Shown here piece by piece: positions 1 through 8,587 of a DNA stretch of 36,484 nucleotides. Below the pieces are notes generated by a model, which saw nothing but the letters and a program-made list of their open reading frames with translations, was not told the origin of the DNA and did no database searches. Both the position numbers and the translations under genes were made by a program. Each line of letters opens with the position of its first letter. Position 1 is the first letter of the stretch. This DNA is from Planctomycetaceae bacterium (GTDB lineage Bacteria > Planctomycetota > Planctomycetia > Pirellulales > Pirellulaceae), in NCBI GenBank assembly GCA_002862205.1, contig PKCN01000299.1, positions 1-36,484 on the forward strand, written 5' to 3'.

Positions 1-74
1 GTGACTCGTGTGGGTGCATGAAGCTGACGGAGCGAGTTGGGTGGCATGTTCAAGCAAACAAGCATGGTTTAGCA

Positions 75-560
75 ATGACTGAGGAATTGGTGACTGGGTT
101 AGCGGGTGCGCTTGCGGAGAAACGTTTGAAGATTGTTTTTGCCGAGAGTTGCACAGGCGGTTTGATCTCTGCGGTGCTGGCTGGGGTTCCGGGGATCTCT
201 GAATGGCTTTGTGGTTCGGCGGTCACGTATCGCGCGGCTACAAAAGTTTCCTGGCTGGAAGTGGATGCCGCGCTGATTGAGGAACACACAGCAGTGTGCA
301 GTGAGGTTGCCCGGCAGATGGCTGTTGGCGTTTTAGAGAAGACGATGGAAGCTGATCTCGCGCTGTCGGTGACGGGGCATCTTGGTCCAGGAGCCCCCGA
401 AGGTATGGATGGGCTTATCTTTGTCGGGATTGCGATCCGTGGAGAGTTGGAGAAGCCGATGACAGAGGTGAGTCGACATGTTTTGACAACGAAAGAACGT
501 TTGGTCAGGCAGCGCGAAGCCGCCAGTGTCGTCTTGTTGACCGCTTTAGAGCGAATGTAG
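75..560 (+). CDS. pncC: PncC / CinA C-terminal family nicotinamide-nucleotide amidohydrolase
   Basis: Probable stand-alone CinA C-terminal domain protein. The family deamidates nicotinamide mononucleotide to nicotinate mononucleotide in cytoplasmic NAD salvage. The protein has the family motif AESCTGG near its N-terminus (residues 42-48 counting from the upstream ATG at 18), followed by a GSAVTY segment, AVCSEVARQMA in place of the usual AVSxxVA, and SVTGHLGPGAPEG in place of the usual SGIAGPxGG glycine loop. From the ATG at 75 the protein is 161 residues, the normal size for a stand-alone PncC, so I prefer that start. The ATG at 18 is in frame, the frame stays open to the window edge, and no clear Shine-Dalgarno site favours either. 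The altered glycine loop means activity is inferred from the family, not shown. Confidence 0.8.
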   Translation: MTEELVTGLAGALAEKRLKIVFAESCTGGLISAVLAGVPGISEWLCGSAVTYRAATKVSWLEVDAALIEEHTAVCSEVARQMAVGVLEKTMEADLALSVTGHLGPGAPEGMDGLIFVGIAIRGELEKPMTEVSRHVLTTKERLVRQREAASVVLLTALERM

Positions 561-703
561 GGGCAGCAGTGCGGTTCCGTACATTCTGTGGCGTAAAGTG
601 GTGGTCATCTGATAACCAACAAGACGAAACCTCACAAAAGGCATTGGTTTGATGTGATGGGCACGGAACTGATAAACCGATTTTGTAACCGCCAGGGGTA
701 AGA

Positions 704-2509
704 ATGACAGCTAGTCTAAGGCGGCGATCGTCCGCGATCCGATCGTTATTTGTGGGAATGATCTGTCTCGGTTCGTACACCTTGGTGGTAGCTCAGCAAC
801 CGCCCCAGTCACAAGGCGGATTATTCCCGCGTGGGCAGGAGAAACAGAAGCAGTCCATCGAAGACATGTTTGAAAATGTCGCGCGAGCAAGGGCTGAACG
901 TACGAAGGGCGAACAACCGCTCGCTCCGGACAATGGGCAATTGGGCGATGATCTGGTGCCCTCCGCTGGCACTTTGGGAGGAGGCAATTTCCCTTCACGA
1001 ACGCCGTTCCTGCCCGGAAGAATCCCCCAGAATACGCTGCGCGATTCGTTGTCAGCAGGCGACCCCTTTGCTGCCCGTCCTCAAGCGATTCGGCAGTCAA
1101 TCGTTCTCCGCAGTGCCGCATTTCAGGACGACTTCAGGAGTCTTGATCGTCGGTGTGCCAGCCTGGCGCAGTTGTTGCGGGACGACGCCCTGCGAAATCC
1201 CGTGATCGGGCAGGTTTTACCTTCCGCAAATCGACTGTCGTCTGAAACGCGGATGATGCTGCAGAACGCAAGCGTCAATACACAAGTCAGTGATGCTCTT
1301 GAATCCTACCGGAGAATCGACCGGGGATGGCGCCAATTGGCATTCCAGTTACGAGGACTCGTTGGGGTCAGTGGGGAAGCCATCGAAGCAGCTCATCAGT
1401 GTGACCAGTTGATCAGCAGAATGTCCCGTCAGCTTGGTTTGGGCCCGCAATTCGATCGTGGAAAGCTTCGAGATGAACTGTTGGTGATCGGCACCAGAAT
1501 TCAGACTCTGGGGGAAGATCTTCGACTTGCGGACATTTCTCTGGGAGCACGTCAGAGTTTGTCTCGTGGGTTGCGTCTGCTGCGTCAGGATGCATTGAAT
1601 TTTGTTGATCGTGTTGAGTATTTTGAACAGGCAGATTTGGTGCGTGGCCTCAATGCCTTGAACGCTCGCTGGCAGCAGATTGCCTTGGCAATCGGTGAGA
1701 TTGCTGATGTGCATGTGCAGTATCGCGTTCAAGGGGTGACCGAAAGTTTTCGAAAGGCACATGGGATACTGTGGATCAAGCTTCCGCCACATGATGCCGT
1801 TCTACCTGCCGCAGCGAGCCGGCTGGTGATGCATGCCCGAAATCTGCTCAGCCGACTCGAAGAAAAGTTGGTCAATGCAGATCAGCTCACCGGAGCAGAG
1901 CGGATCAGATTGTCCGCTCGTAATCTGCTTGCGAAAAGCGAGGTGTTGAGCGAACAGGTTTCGCGGAATGATTCTCTGGTGACATTGCAGTCGAACTTGG
2001 CCGAAATTCAACAGGGTTGGCTTGAGTTCCGTACACAACTGTTAAACGACAAACTTGTTGGGTTGCAAATGATTTTGTCGATCGACGGAGAGTTGCAGCG
2101 TTTGCGGACAGCTTTGGGCGTTGCCAATGATGCCGTCAAACCGATGGATCGCAGGAGGTTGTTGCAAACGGCCGCTGCGATAGAGAGCACGGCCGAGTTT
2201 GTTAGTGCTGATCTGAACCGCTTCAGCCGACTCTTGACGCCGTTGACGTACCGGGAAACCACTCTTGCTGCTGCTTCTGCATTCATGCAATCAGCCAAGC
2301 TGTTTCATCAGACGATTGACCATCAAGCCGATGCGGTCACGATTCGCCGTGCGGCTGATGCCATGCAGAAAAACTGGAATCTCCTGTTGCCGAATCTCGC
2401 TCAGATCCAGTTGCACGGGTTATCCGCATATCAGGCAAGGAATCTGCTGCAGGACCAATCTGAATTGGTAGAGTACATCTCCGAGGTTTCTACTCTCCCC
2501 ATGCCATGA
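704..2509 (+). CDS. Secreted alpha-helical protein of unknown function
   Basis: Not recognised. The 601-residue product starts with a convincing Sec signal peptide: an Arg-rich n-region (MTASLRRRSSAIRS), the hydrophobic core LFVGMICLGSYTLVVA, and a cut before QQPPQSQ. A low-complexity Pro/Gly/Arg-rich stretch follows to about residue 125. The rest is mostly charged, Leu/Gln/Arg-rich helix with several repeats of an L-x-x-L-x-R-x-x-Q type, so an elongated helical bundle is likely. I see no catalytic motif and no second membrane segment. An AGGGG at 694-698 sits 5 bases before the ATG and supports the start. It stands 143 bp after pncC with no evident partner. A periplasmic structural or scaffold role is only a guess. 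Confidence 0.8.
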   Translation: MTASLRRRSSAIRSLFVGMICLGSYTLVVAQQPPQSQGGLFPRGQEKQKQSIEDMFENVARARAERTKGEQPLAPDNGQLGDDLVPSAGTLGGGNFPSRTPFLPGRIPQNTLRDSLSAGDPFAARPQAIRQSIVLRSAAFQDDFRSLDRRCASLAQLLRDDALRNPVIGQVLPSANRLSSETRMMLQNASVNTQVSDALESYRRIDRGWRQLAFQLRGLVGVSGEAIEAAHQCDQLISRMSRQLGLGPQFDRGKLRDELLVIGTRIQTLGEDLRLADISLGARQSLSRGLRLLRQDALNFVDRVEYFEQADLVRGLNALNARWQQIALAIGEIADVHVQYRVQGVTESFRKAHGILWIKLPPHDAVLPAAASRLVMHARNLLSRLEEKLVNADQLTGAERIRLSARNLLAKSEVLSEQVSRNDSLVTLQSNLAEIQQGWLEFRTQLLNDKLVGLQMILSIDGELQRLRTALGVANDAVKPMDRRRLLQTAAAIESTAEFVSADLNRFSRLLTPLTYRETTLAAASAFMQSAKLFHQTIDHQADAVTIRRAADAMQKNWNLLLPNLAQIQLHGLSAYQARNLLQDQSELVEYISEVSTLPMP

Positions 2510-2533
2510 TTTGGAAACGCCGTTGGTGAAGCA

Positions 2534-2752
2534 ATGAGCCACGGTTGCACGTCGAATGCTGGCTGGCAGGGCGTGCGACGACCTGCAATGCAGTTGCTGC
2601 TGGGGACGTTGCTGCTGGGGACGTTGCTGCTGGGGAATCATGTCGTCATGATTCGGAAAACTGATTCTTTTCGTTTGGGATTGTGGTTGTCTTTGCAGGG
2701 GCTTTTGGTTGCCGCTGGTGGGCATTGTCTTGGGGGGATCCCACGGGCCTGA
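2534..2752 (+). CDS. Possible small two-helix membrane protein
   Basis: A 72-residue reading frame in the space between the helical protein and the sulfatase. It contains two plausible membrane segments: one built from the repeated pentapeptide LLLGT and continuing to NHVVMI (about residues 20-40), then a basic turn RKTDSFR, then LGLWLSLQGLLVAAGGHCLGG (about 48-68). The coherent helix-turn-helix pattern after the repeat looks like real protein, and a 15-bp tandem repeat encodes the first helix. There is no good ribosome binding site before the ATG. It could be a chance frame created by the repeat; homologues with the same RKTDSFR turn would settle it. Confidence 0.4.
   Translation: MSHGCTSNAGWQGVRRPAMQLLLGTLLLGTLLLGNHVVMIRKTDSFRLGLWLSLQGLLVAAGGHCLGGIPRA
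2594..2638 (+). repeat. 15-bp tandem repeat, 3 units
   Basis: Three head-to-tail copies of TTGCTGCTGGGGACG (2594-2608, 2609-2623 and 2624-2638, the last ending AAT). If the small membrane frame is real, they encode LLLGT repeats. Confidence 0.9.
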
Positions 2753-2868
2753 TGTGCGGGGTCGCGACGAGTACATGGAAAAATTTGTTGCGCTAGCTGC
2801 GACTGTGCGGCCCGGTCGGTTAGCATAAAGGGACGAAGTTTTCCTGTTTGTATCCCCGGAGTTGTTGA

Positions 2869-4416
2869 ATGCGCCCGAAATTTTTTTCCGTTCTGTTCAT
2901 TCTTGGTCTTGTGTTGAGTGGTTGGGCGTCTGCGGACGAACTCCCTGAAACAGGAAAACGCGACAGCATAAAACCTCGCAATGTCGTCTTTGTCCTGACC
3001 GATGATCATCGATACGATGCAATGGGTTTCATGGGGCATCCGTTTCTTGAGACGCCACATTTGGATTCTCTGGCATCCAACGGTGTGCATCTCAAAAATG
3101 CATTCGTAACCACCTCGCTTTGCTCACCGAGTCGGGCTTCGATCCTGACGGGTTTGTACACGCACAAACATCGGGTGATTGACAATAATCGTCTGGTGCC
3201 TGAGGGAACGCTGTTCTTCCCTCAGTATTTGCAGGGTGCCGGGTACAAGACGGGTTTTATCGGTAAATGGCATATGGGTGGCGCGCATGACGACCCGCGA
3301 CCGGGATTCGATCACTGGATCAGTTTTCGTGGCCAAGGCAACTATTTGCCCCCGGGCCCAAAATACACGTTGAACGTCAATGGAGAGCGGGTCAAGCAAA
3401 AGGGTTACATCACTGACGAGTTGACTGACTATGCAGTGGAGTGGTTGGAGCAGCAGAAGGATGCTGAGCAGCCGTTCTTTTTATACTTGTCGCACAAAGC
3501 AGTTCATGCAAATTTCACACCGGCGAAGCGGCACGAGGATCGGTACAAGGATGCCGATCTGAGTTTTCTGCCGCGAGGTAAGGAAATCAGTGCTGCCAAG
3601 GACGCGCCTCGTTGGGTGCGGGACCAGCGTAACAGTTGGCATGGGATTGATTTCAGTTACCACAGTGACAAGGGACTGGATTATCTGTATCGACGCTATT
3701 GTGAATCAGTGTTGGCAGTGGATGACAGTGTGGGACGTGTCCTGCAGCAGTTGAAAGATATGGGCATTCACGATGAAACGCTTGTTATCTACATGGGTGA
3801 TAATGGTTTCATGTGGGGCGAACATGGACTGATTGATAAGCGGGTTTCCTATGAGGCATCCATCCGGGTGCCCATGATGATGCAGTGCCCTGATCTGTAT
3901 GAGGGTGGTAAAGTTGTTGAGAATGTGATTGGGAACATTGACATTGGCCCCACCGTTTTACACGCAGCAGGGCTGGGAACCCCTGATTACATGGATGGCG
4001 TCAGTTTTCTGGATTTGCCGAATCAGCCTGACATGGATTGGCGAGACTACTTTCTTTACGTTTATTACTGGGAGAAGAATTTTCCGCAGTCGCCAACTCA
4101 GTTTGCCCTCCGCGGTGACCGCTTTAAATACATCACCTACTACGGTTTGTGGGACGTGGATGAACTCTATGACTTGAAAACCGATCCGGGTGAAACCAAT
4201 AATCTGATCAATGATCCAGATTACAAATCCGTGGCAAAGGATTTGGAAAATCGGCTTTACGCGATGCTTGGAGATTCTGGGGGGCTGGACATCCCGATGA
4301 ACCAACCGCGTGGGAATTCCCAAAATAAACGTTGGGCTGAGCGTGGCGGAAATAAGGCGGCCGACTTTCCCAAGTCGACCGTGGTAGAAAATCCCCTGAA
4401 CCGTCAGGCAAAGTGA
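2869..4416 (+). CDS. Secreted sulfatase (arylsulfatase family S1)
   Basis: A type I sulfatase that hydrolyses sulfate esters, most likely on a polysaccharide, outside the cytoplasm. Residues 1-22 form a signal peptide ending in ASADE. The alkaline-phosphatase fold shows the metal-binding pair TDDH (44-47) and the signature C85-S-P-S-R89, whose cysteine is converted to formylglycine. It is followed by SILTGL, GKWHMGG (132-138), and GDNG (310-313) with GEHG and Lys324 closing the active site. The C-terminal DELYDLKTDPGETNNL stretch is typical of the family. Length 515 is normal. The stop is 9 bases before the esterase start, so they are probably co-transcribed. A maturase (anaerobic or FGE type) is not in the window. 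The exact substrate cannot be read from the sequence. Confidence 0.95.
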   Translation: MRPKFFSVLFILGLVLSGWASADELPETGKRDSIKPRNVVFVLTDDHRYDAMGFMGHPFLETPHLDSLASNGVHLKNAFVTTSLCSPSRASILTGLYTHKHRVIDNNRLVPEGTLFFPQYLQGAGYKTGFIGKWHMGGAHDDPRPGFDHWISFRGQGNYLPPGPKYTLNVNGERVKQKGYITDELTDYAVEWLEQQKDAEQPFFLYLSHKAVHANFTPAKRHEDRYKDADLSFLPRGKEISAAKDAPRWVRDQRNSWHGIDFSYHSDKGLDYLYRRYCESVLAVDDSVGRVLQQLKDMGIHDETLVIYMGDNGFMWGEHGLIDKRVSYEASIRVPMMMQCPDLYEGGKVVENVIGNIDIGPTVLHAAGLGTPDYMDGVSFLDLPNQPDMDWRDYFLYVYYWEKNFPQSPTQFALRGDRFKYITYYGLWDVDELYDLKTDPGETNNLINDPDYKSVAKDLENRLYAMLGDSGGLDIPMNQPRGNSQNKRWAERGGNKAADFPKSTVVENPLNRQAK

Positions 4417-4425
4417 GTACCTATC

Positions 4426-5436
4426 ATGCGAATCTTACCGTATGTGATGTTGGTGATAGGGTGCGGTGTGGTTGCGCAATGCAACGCACAGGAACGCAGC
4501 CAGACGCAGGAACGCAGCCAGACGCGGGGCGGGCCGCAGGCGGTTGCAGGAAAGCAAGCTGGTACGACTCAGCAGAAACCGGGTGCGAAGGCTGGTAAGG
4601 CGAAAAAGGTGCCACCGGCATTCAAGTGGGTCAACCCTCTGCCGGGTGTTTCTGCGCCTGGATTGAAGCAGGGGACCTTTTCAAGTCCCAGCTTGGGAGT
4701 CGAGGTTGGTTACCTGATTTTATTGCCTGAGGGTTACCAGGCATCCAGGAAACGTTATCCGGTCGTGTATTACCTTCATGGTGGCCGGCCTGGGAACGAG
4801 TGCAAGAGCCATCGACTTGCCGGTCCCATCCGCAGGCTGATGAAATCGTCGGGATTAAAACCTGCAATCTACGTGTTTGTGAATGGTGGTCCTGTCAGTC
4901 ATTACAACATGCCAGAAGATGACAGGGCGCAGGGAGCTAGCGTGTTCATCGATGAGTTGATTCCGCATGTTGATCGTAAGTATCGCACGATCGCAGATCG
5001 TTCGGGGCGTGCGTTGGAGGGCTTTTCGCAGGGTGGGCGAGGCACCATGCGTTTGGCGCTGCGTCATCCGGATGTCTTTTGCAGTGCTGCTGCGGGAGGG
5101 GGGGGCTATGCGACTGAAAAGCGAATCAGTGAGTCAGGCGGAGTTGAGTCACCCAATTTACGTTTTGCTGAGGGTGACAACACGTGGGATCTTGCCAGAG
5201 GATATGCAGGGCGGAGCAGAGGACCAGATGTCCGCTGGATGATTTATGTCGGGACAAAAGGCTTCAATTATGAAAACAACTTGGAGTACATGGATTTTCT
5301 GTCTTCGCTTGGAATTGAGTTTGAGAGGTTGGTTGTGGCGGGCGTTCCGCACTCGGCCACTGGCATTTATGCTAAAGCAGCCGAACGAATCATGAGGTTC
5401 CATGTCAGGAATTTCGAAGCAGCGCAATCGAAATGA
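4426..5436 (+). CDS. Secreted carbohydrate-type esterase (alpha/beta hydrolase, esterase D/CE1-like)
   Basis: A 336-residue exported hydrolase. The signal peptide ends around CNAQ (about 19-22). A low-complexity linker (about 22-62) includes two copies of QERSQT encoded by an 18-bp tandem repeat. The catalytic domain has VVYYLHGGRPG (oxyanion region, about 113-123), the nucleophile elbow GFSQGG with Ser201, and a C-terminal VPHS with the probable catalytic His309. This fits the putative-esterase family that includes feruloyl and acetyl xylan esterases. It starts 9 bp after the sulfatase and its end is overlapped by or abuts the oxidoreductase, so the three genes look like one operon that strips sulfate and acyl groups from a polymer. 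Substrate is inferred from context only. Confidence 0.88.
   Translation: MRILPYVMLVIGCGVVAQCNAQERSQTQERSQTRGGPQAVAGKQAGTTQQKPGAKAGKAKKVPPAFKWVNPLPGVSAPGLKQGTFSSPSLGVEVGYLILLPEGYQASRKRYPVVYYLHGGRPGNECKSHRLAGPIRRLMKSSGLKPAIYVFVNGGPVSHYNMPEDDRAQGASVFIDELIPHVDRKYRTIADRSGRALEGFSQGGRGTMRLALRHPDVFCSAAAGGGGYATEKRISESGGVESPNLRFAEGDNTWDLARGYAGRSRGPDVRWMIYVGTKGFNYENNLEYMDFLSSLGIEFERLVVAGVPHSATGIYAKAAERIMRFHVRNFEAAQSK
4489..4524 (+). repeat. 18-bp tandem repeat, 2 units
   Basis: Two perfect copies of CAGGAACGCAGCCAGACG, encoding QERSQT twice, directly after the esterase signal peptide. It probably only lengthens the linker. Confidence 0.85.
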
Positions 5437-5455
5437 GTTTGCTGGAGGATTGACT

Positions 5456-6799
5456 GTGAAAATGAGAGTGTGTGCGTCAGCTTTTGGGCGGCGTGAATTG
5501 TTGTTGGCCGGTGGGGGCGGATTGACGCAAGCAGCGTTGCCGCATGTGACTGCTCAAGCCCCCAGTGATCGTCTTCAGGTCGGTGTGATTGGACTTGGTT
5601 CGCGGGGTTACAATCTGATCGACGCCTTGGTGAGGCATCACGATGACGCCCGAATTGTGGCCATCTGCGATGTGGATCGGACGCACTATCGTGACCGCGA
5701 TTGGGGAACTGGAAATGGGTATGGCCTGATTCCGGCGGGCCGCAAAATTGATGCGGCCTATGCAGCTCGCGGGATACGTCGTTCAGCAGACAGTATCACG
5801 CAGCACCACGATTATCGTGACTTGCTGGGACGTGCGGGAATCGATGCGGTGATCATTGCCACGCCTGACCATTGGCATGCCAAATGTACGTTGGATGCTG
5901 TTGCGACCGGCATCGATGTCTATTGTGAAAAACCTGTGACACACCTGTTCGCCGAGGGGCAGGCGGTGTACCGAGAGGTGGCAAAACGACGGGCGATATT
6001 TCAGACCGGTTCGCAGCAACGCAGTGATCGGCTGTTTCGCCGTGCGGTCGAACTCGCCAGAAACGGTGTGCTTGGGGATCTGCATACCATCAAGGTTGGC
6101 CAGCAGCAGGGCTATGCTCAACCGATGGGCGATTCGAACATCGTGAAAATACCCAAGCAACTCGATTACGGGTTTTGGTGTGGCCCGGCTCCGGTTTTGC
6201 CTTACATGCGTGGCCGACATCACCGTTGGTGGAGGGGGCACAGCGCTTACGGTGGAGGCGTGCTGATGGATTGGATTGGCCATCACAACGACATTGCGCA
6301 CTGGGCCTTGGGTTTGGACCAATCCGGCCCGGAGGTGGTGGAGGCCATCGATTGGACCTTTCCCGAAACACCCATCTACGATACCCCTGTGCGTTACACG
6401 ATTCGCTGTCAATATCCCGGCGGAGTGAAGGGAACGATTTCCAGTCAGAATCAGGCCGGCTTGGAACTGATTGGAAGTGAAGGATCGGTGTTCGTGAATC
6501 GTGGAAAACTGCGGACTTCGGATCCGCGTTGGTCGAAGCCGGATTTTGTTCCAGGTTCGATCAGGGTAGCCGCCTCTGACGACCATATGGGTAACTTCCT
6601 GAGTTGTGTGCGAAGTCGTAAGGAGACAATCGCGCCAGCCGAGACAGGGCATCGCTCAATCACACCCGGGCATCTGGCTTACGTTTCAAACGCGGTGGGG
6701 CGAGCGCTGAAATGGGATCCTGCCCAGGAACGTGTGATCGATGATCAGGAGGCTGATCAAAAACTACGGCAACTCAAATATCGTGCGCCGTGGGGTTGA
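5456..6799 (+). CDS. Tat-exported Gfo/Idh/MocA family oxidoreductase
   Basis: NAD(P)-dependent oxidoreductase fold, 447 residues from GTG 5456. I chose this start because GGAGG at 5444-5448 lies 7 bases before it; an ATG at 5402 would overlap the esterase by 35 bp, and ATG 5462 is also possible. The N-terminus FGRRELLLAGGGG is a twin-arginine signal, so the protein is probably folded with its cofactor in the cytoplasm and then exported. The Rossmann motif VGVIGLGSRG, the VAICDVDR strand, DHWHAKC and the family EKP motif (YCEKPVTH) are all present, followed by GGGVLMDWIGHHNDIAHWALG in the C-terminal sheet domain. Some exported relatives are GH109 glycosidases that use tightly bound NAD, which would suit the sulfatase-esterase neighbourhood, but this cannot be decided here. 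Confidence 0.9.
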   Translation: MKMRVCASAFGRRELLLAGGGGLTQAALPHVTAQAPSDRLQVGVIGLGSRGYNLIDALVRHHDDARIVAICDVDRTHYRDRDWGTGNGYGLIPAGRKIDAAYAARGIRRSADSITQHHDYRDLLGRAGIDAVIIATPDHWHAKCTLDAVATGIDVYCEKPVTHLFAEGQAVYREVAKRRAIFQTGSQQRSDRLFRRAVELARNGVLGDLHTIKVGQQQGYAQPMGDSNIVKIPKQLDYGFWCGPAPVLPYMRGRHHRWWRGHSAYGGGVLMDWIGHHNDIAHWALGLDQSGPEVVEAIDWTFPETPIYDTPVRYTIRCQYPGGVKGTISSQNQAGLELIGSEGSVFVNRGKLRTSDPRWSKPDFVPGSIRVAASDDHMGNFLSCVRSRKETIAPAETGHRSITPGHLAYVSNAVGRALKWDPAQERVIDDQEADQKLRQLKYRAPWG

Positions 6800-6944
6800 G
6801 TGGTGGCCAGGCGTCTGACCATGAATCTTGGGTGCCAAGCGGGGCCGATCACTGATCAAGCGGGTGGGGGAAGTGATGCGGGAAATCAGTTCGACGAGTT
6901 GCGTATCCCAATTGTTGAGAAGCTCAAATTCACCAGCACCCCAA

Positions 6945-7004
6945 CGCGTCTGAGTTTAAAGCGTCTGATTTTAACGCGTCTGAGTTTAACGTGTCTGAGT
7001 TTGG
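6945..7004. repeat. 15-bp intergenic tandem repeat, 4 units
   Basis: Four units close to CGCGTCTGAGTTTAA at 6945, 6960, 6975 and 6990, with single-base differences. They lie in the 253-bp convergent gap between the oxidoreductase and the asparagine-synthetase-like gene. A weak frame (6800-7027) reads through them, giving RLSL-type pentapeptides, but I do not count it as a gene. Confidence 0.9.
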
Positions 7005-7052
7005 AGCACGTTTTTCCGGCAGGGTAGTTTTGTTCATCCTGTGATCAGGCTT

Positions 7053-8489
7053 TTAGTCGAGTAGTTTGTCGCCACTGAAAAATGCATCTTTGAATGCGTC
7101 TCGGTATTCCTGTTCTTCGGTCGGGAAGACGGAATCGAAGGTGGCGGCATCGGCAGCGCCTCGTTGAAATCGCTGTTTGGGGTAGGTCGGCATTTCAATA
7201 CCGGTGACCTGCTGCACTCCCGCGGAGACGATGCTGGCCTTGAGCCCATAGAGTTTTTCGTGGTCCCAATCGGTCAGAGCGACGAATGGGACTTCCTCGG
7301 CAATCTCGATGACATCGGGGACGGCAAAGGGGCTGAACCCGGAGAAACCGAGCATGGCGGCGGGCGCACTTGTTCGTACATGGCCGCGGCTCTGGCCGCC
7401 GCTGTAGACAAGGGAATGTTTGACCGCATCGACTCCCCAGCCTTCCTGATACAGCATTCGGTTTCCAAGCACGCTACGGATCGTGAGTTCCGGGTTTTCC
7501 TCGATTGGGTAATCTTTCAGATTCTCGTCCCCCCCATCACCGTCAATGAGATATTTCCAGTCGGGGTACCGCTGTCTGAGCGTCTTGAGCAAGGCAAGGC
7601 CCATGGTGGCTGATTGGACATCCAGAGGCTTGTAGTCTTCGATGACACGGATGGCGTCTTGCCAGGAGAGGTGCTCGCGTGGGACATCGATCACTTCCAG
7701 ATACACTTCGCGGTCTATTTTTTGCAAAAACTCGCGAGCTTGGACACTGTCACTCGGGTTTCCGTCGACGGCGAGGGTAAATGCTTTGAGACGGGAGGGT
7801 GACTGTCCACGGCGTCGCAGCAGGTAGTCGAGCACGACGAGCACGGCTCCGCTGTCGATTCCGCCACTGAACATCACTCCCAGCGGCTCCGATTCGGGGA
7901 TCATTTCGAGCCACTGGTCACAGACTTCGGCTAGCCTGCCAATGTAGTTTGCACCAATTTCATTAATATTGGCTGGCAAACGATTGCGTTTAGGGGCAAA
8001 AAAACGTGTTAACACGGGATTTGGGTCAGGGCAGCCCACCAGTTGGAGTTCCAGAAGGTGGTGCGCCGGGACCATTCGTGTGTAGGATGGATTAAACTGG
8101 TCGGCGAGGCCTTCCTGCTGCAACTGCTGGGCAATTTCATCAATTCGTTCGGCAATGATCAGGGCGGGGCCCTCAGCTCTTTTGGCAAGGAAATACCGCA
8201 TGGGGCGGCCAATGGAACGCGCCATCCGGATGGTTTTTCCCGCTTGTTCACAGATCGCAAATTGCCCACCAATTCGCCGCACCGCTTCGATGTCTCCGCG
8301 TCGAACCGACGCAGTGGCTTCCTCCAAGCTGGTTCCAAGTAAGATGTTACCGGCGGGGTCGAGAAGATTGACAACACGATCAATCAGCCGCTGTGGTTGC
8401 CCTTGAAAGTTTTGCGGTTGGTCTAGAGTGGAATGTGGCGATTGCGGCGATTGGTCCGAAGAAGCTTCGGGCAATTGGTTTTTTGTCAT
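7053..8489 (-). CDS. Asparagine-synthetase-like enzyme with a Cys-less glutaminase domain
   Basis: A 478-residue protein from ATG 8489; the frame runs on to ATG 8597, but that codon lies inside the intergenic palindrome and the extra 36 residues look non-coding. The N-terminal half resembles the class II amidotransferase domain of AsnB (RRIGGQFAIC, then RSIGRPMRYFL in the position of the usual RDxxGxKPLYY), but there is no Cys after the start Met, so glutamine hydrolysis is not expected. The C-terminal half has the PP-loop FSGGIDSG (207-214) and GDGGDEN (317-323), matching the ATP-pyrophosphatase domain. It should adenylate a carboxylate and join it to ammonia or an amine, as beta-lactam synthetase does. 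It is divergent from the FAAL-ACP-oxoamine synthase gene, which hints at a shared pathway. The real substrate is unknown. Confidence 0.85.
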   Translation of the reverse strand: MTKNQLPEASSDQSPQSPHSTLDQPQNFQGQPQRLIDRVVNLLDPAGNILLGTSLEEATASVRRGDIEAVRRIGGQFAICEQAGKTIRMARSIGRPMRYFLAKRAEGPALIIAERIDEIAQQLQQEGLADQFNPSYTRMVPAHHLLELQLVGCPDPNPVLTRFFAPKRNRLPANINEIGANYIGRLAEVCDQWLEMIPESEPLGVMFSGGIDSGAVLVVLDYLLRRRGQSPSRLKAFTLAVDGNPSDSVQAREFLQKIDREVYLEVIDVPREHLSWQDAIRVIEDYKPLDVQSATMGLALLKTLRQRYPDWKYLIDGDGGDENLKDYPIEENPELTIRSVLGNRMLYQEGWGVDAVKHSLVYSGGQSRGHVRTSAPAAMLGFSGFSPFAVPDVIEIAEEVPFVALTDWDHEKLYGLKASIVSAGVQQVTGIEMPTYPKQRFQRGAADAATFDSVFPTEEQEYRDAFKDAFFSGDKLLD

Positions 8490-8587
8490 GAATCGTCGGG
8501 TAAAACGAGTTGTTCGGGTTGGTTGACGTGTTGAGCAACACCTCAACAGACCTGATAAAGGATACCGAAAATACAATGCGGGGTCTT

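Noticed and set aside
5402-5455. Upstream ATG start for the oxidoreductase
   Set aside because: It overlaps the esterase, lacks a ribosome site and would place extra residues before the Tat signal.
6800-7027. Reading frame directly after the oxidoreductase stop
   Set aside because: The protein is mostly the 15-bp array and low-information sequence, with no ribosome site.
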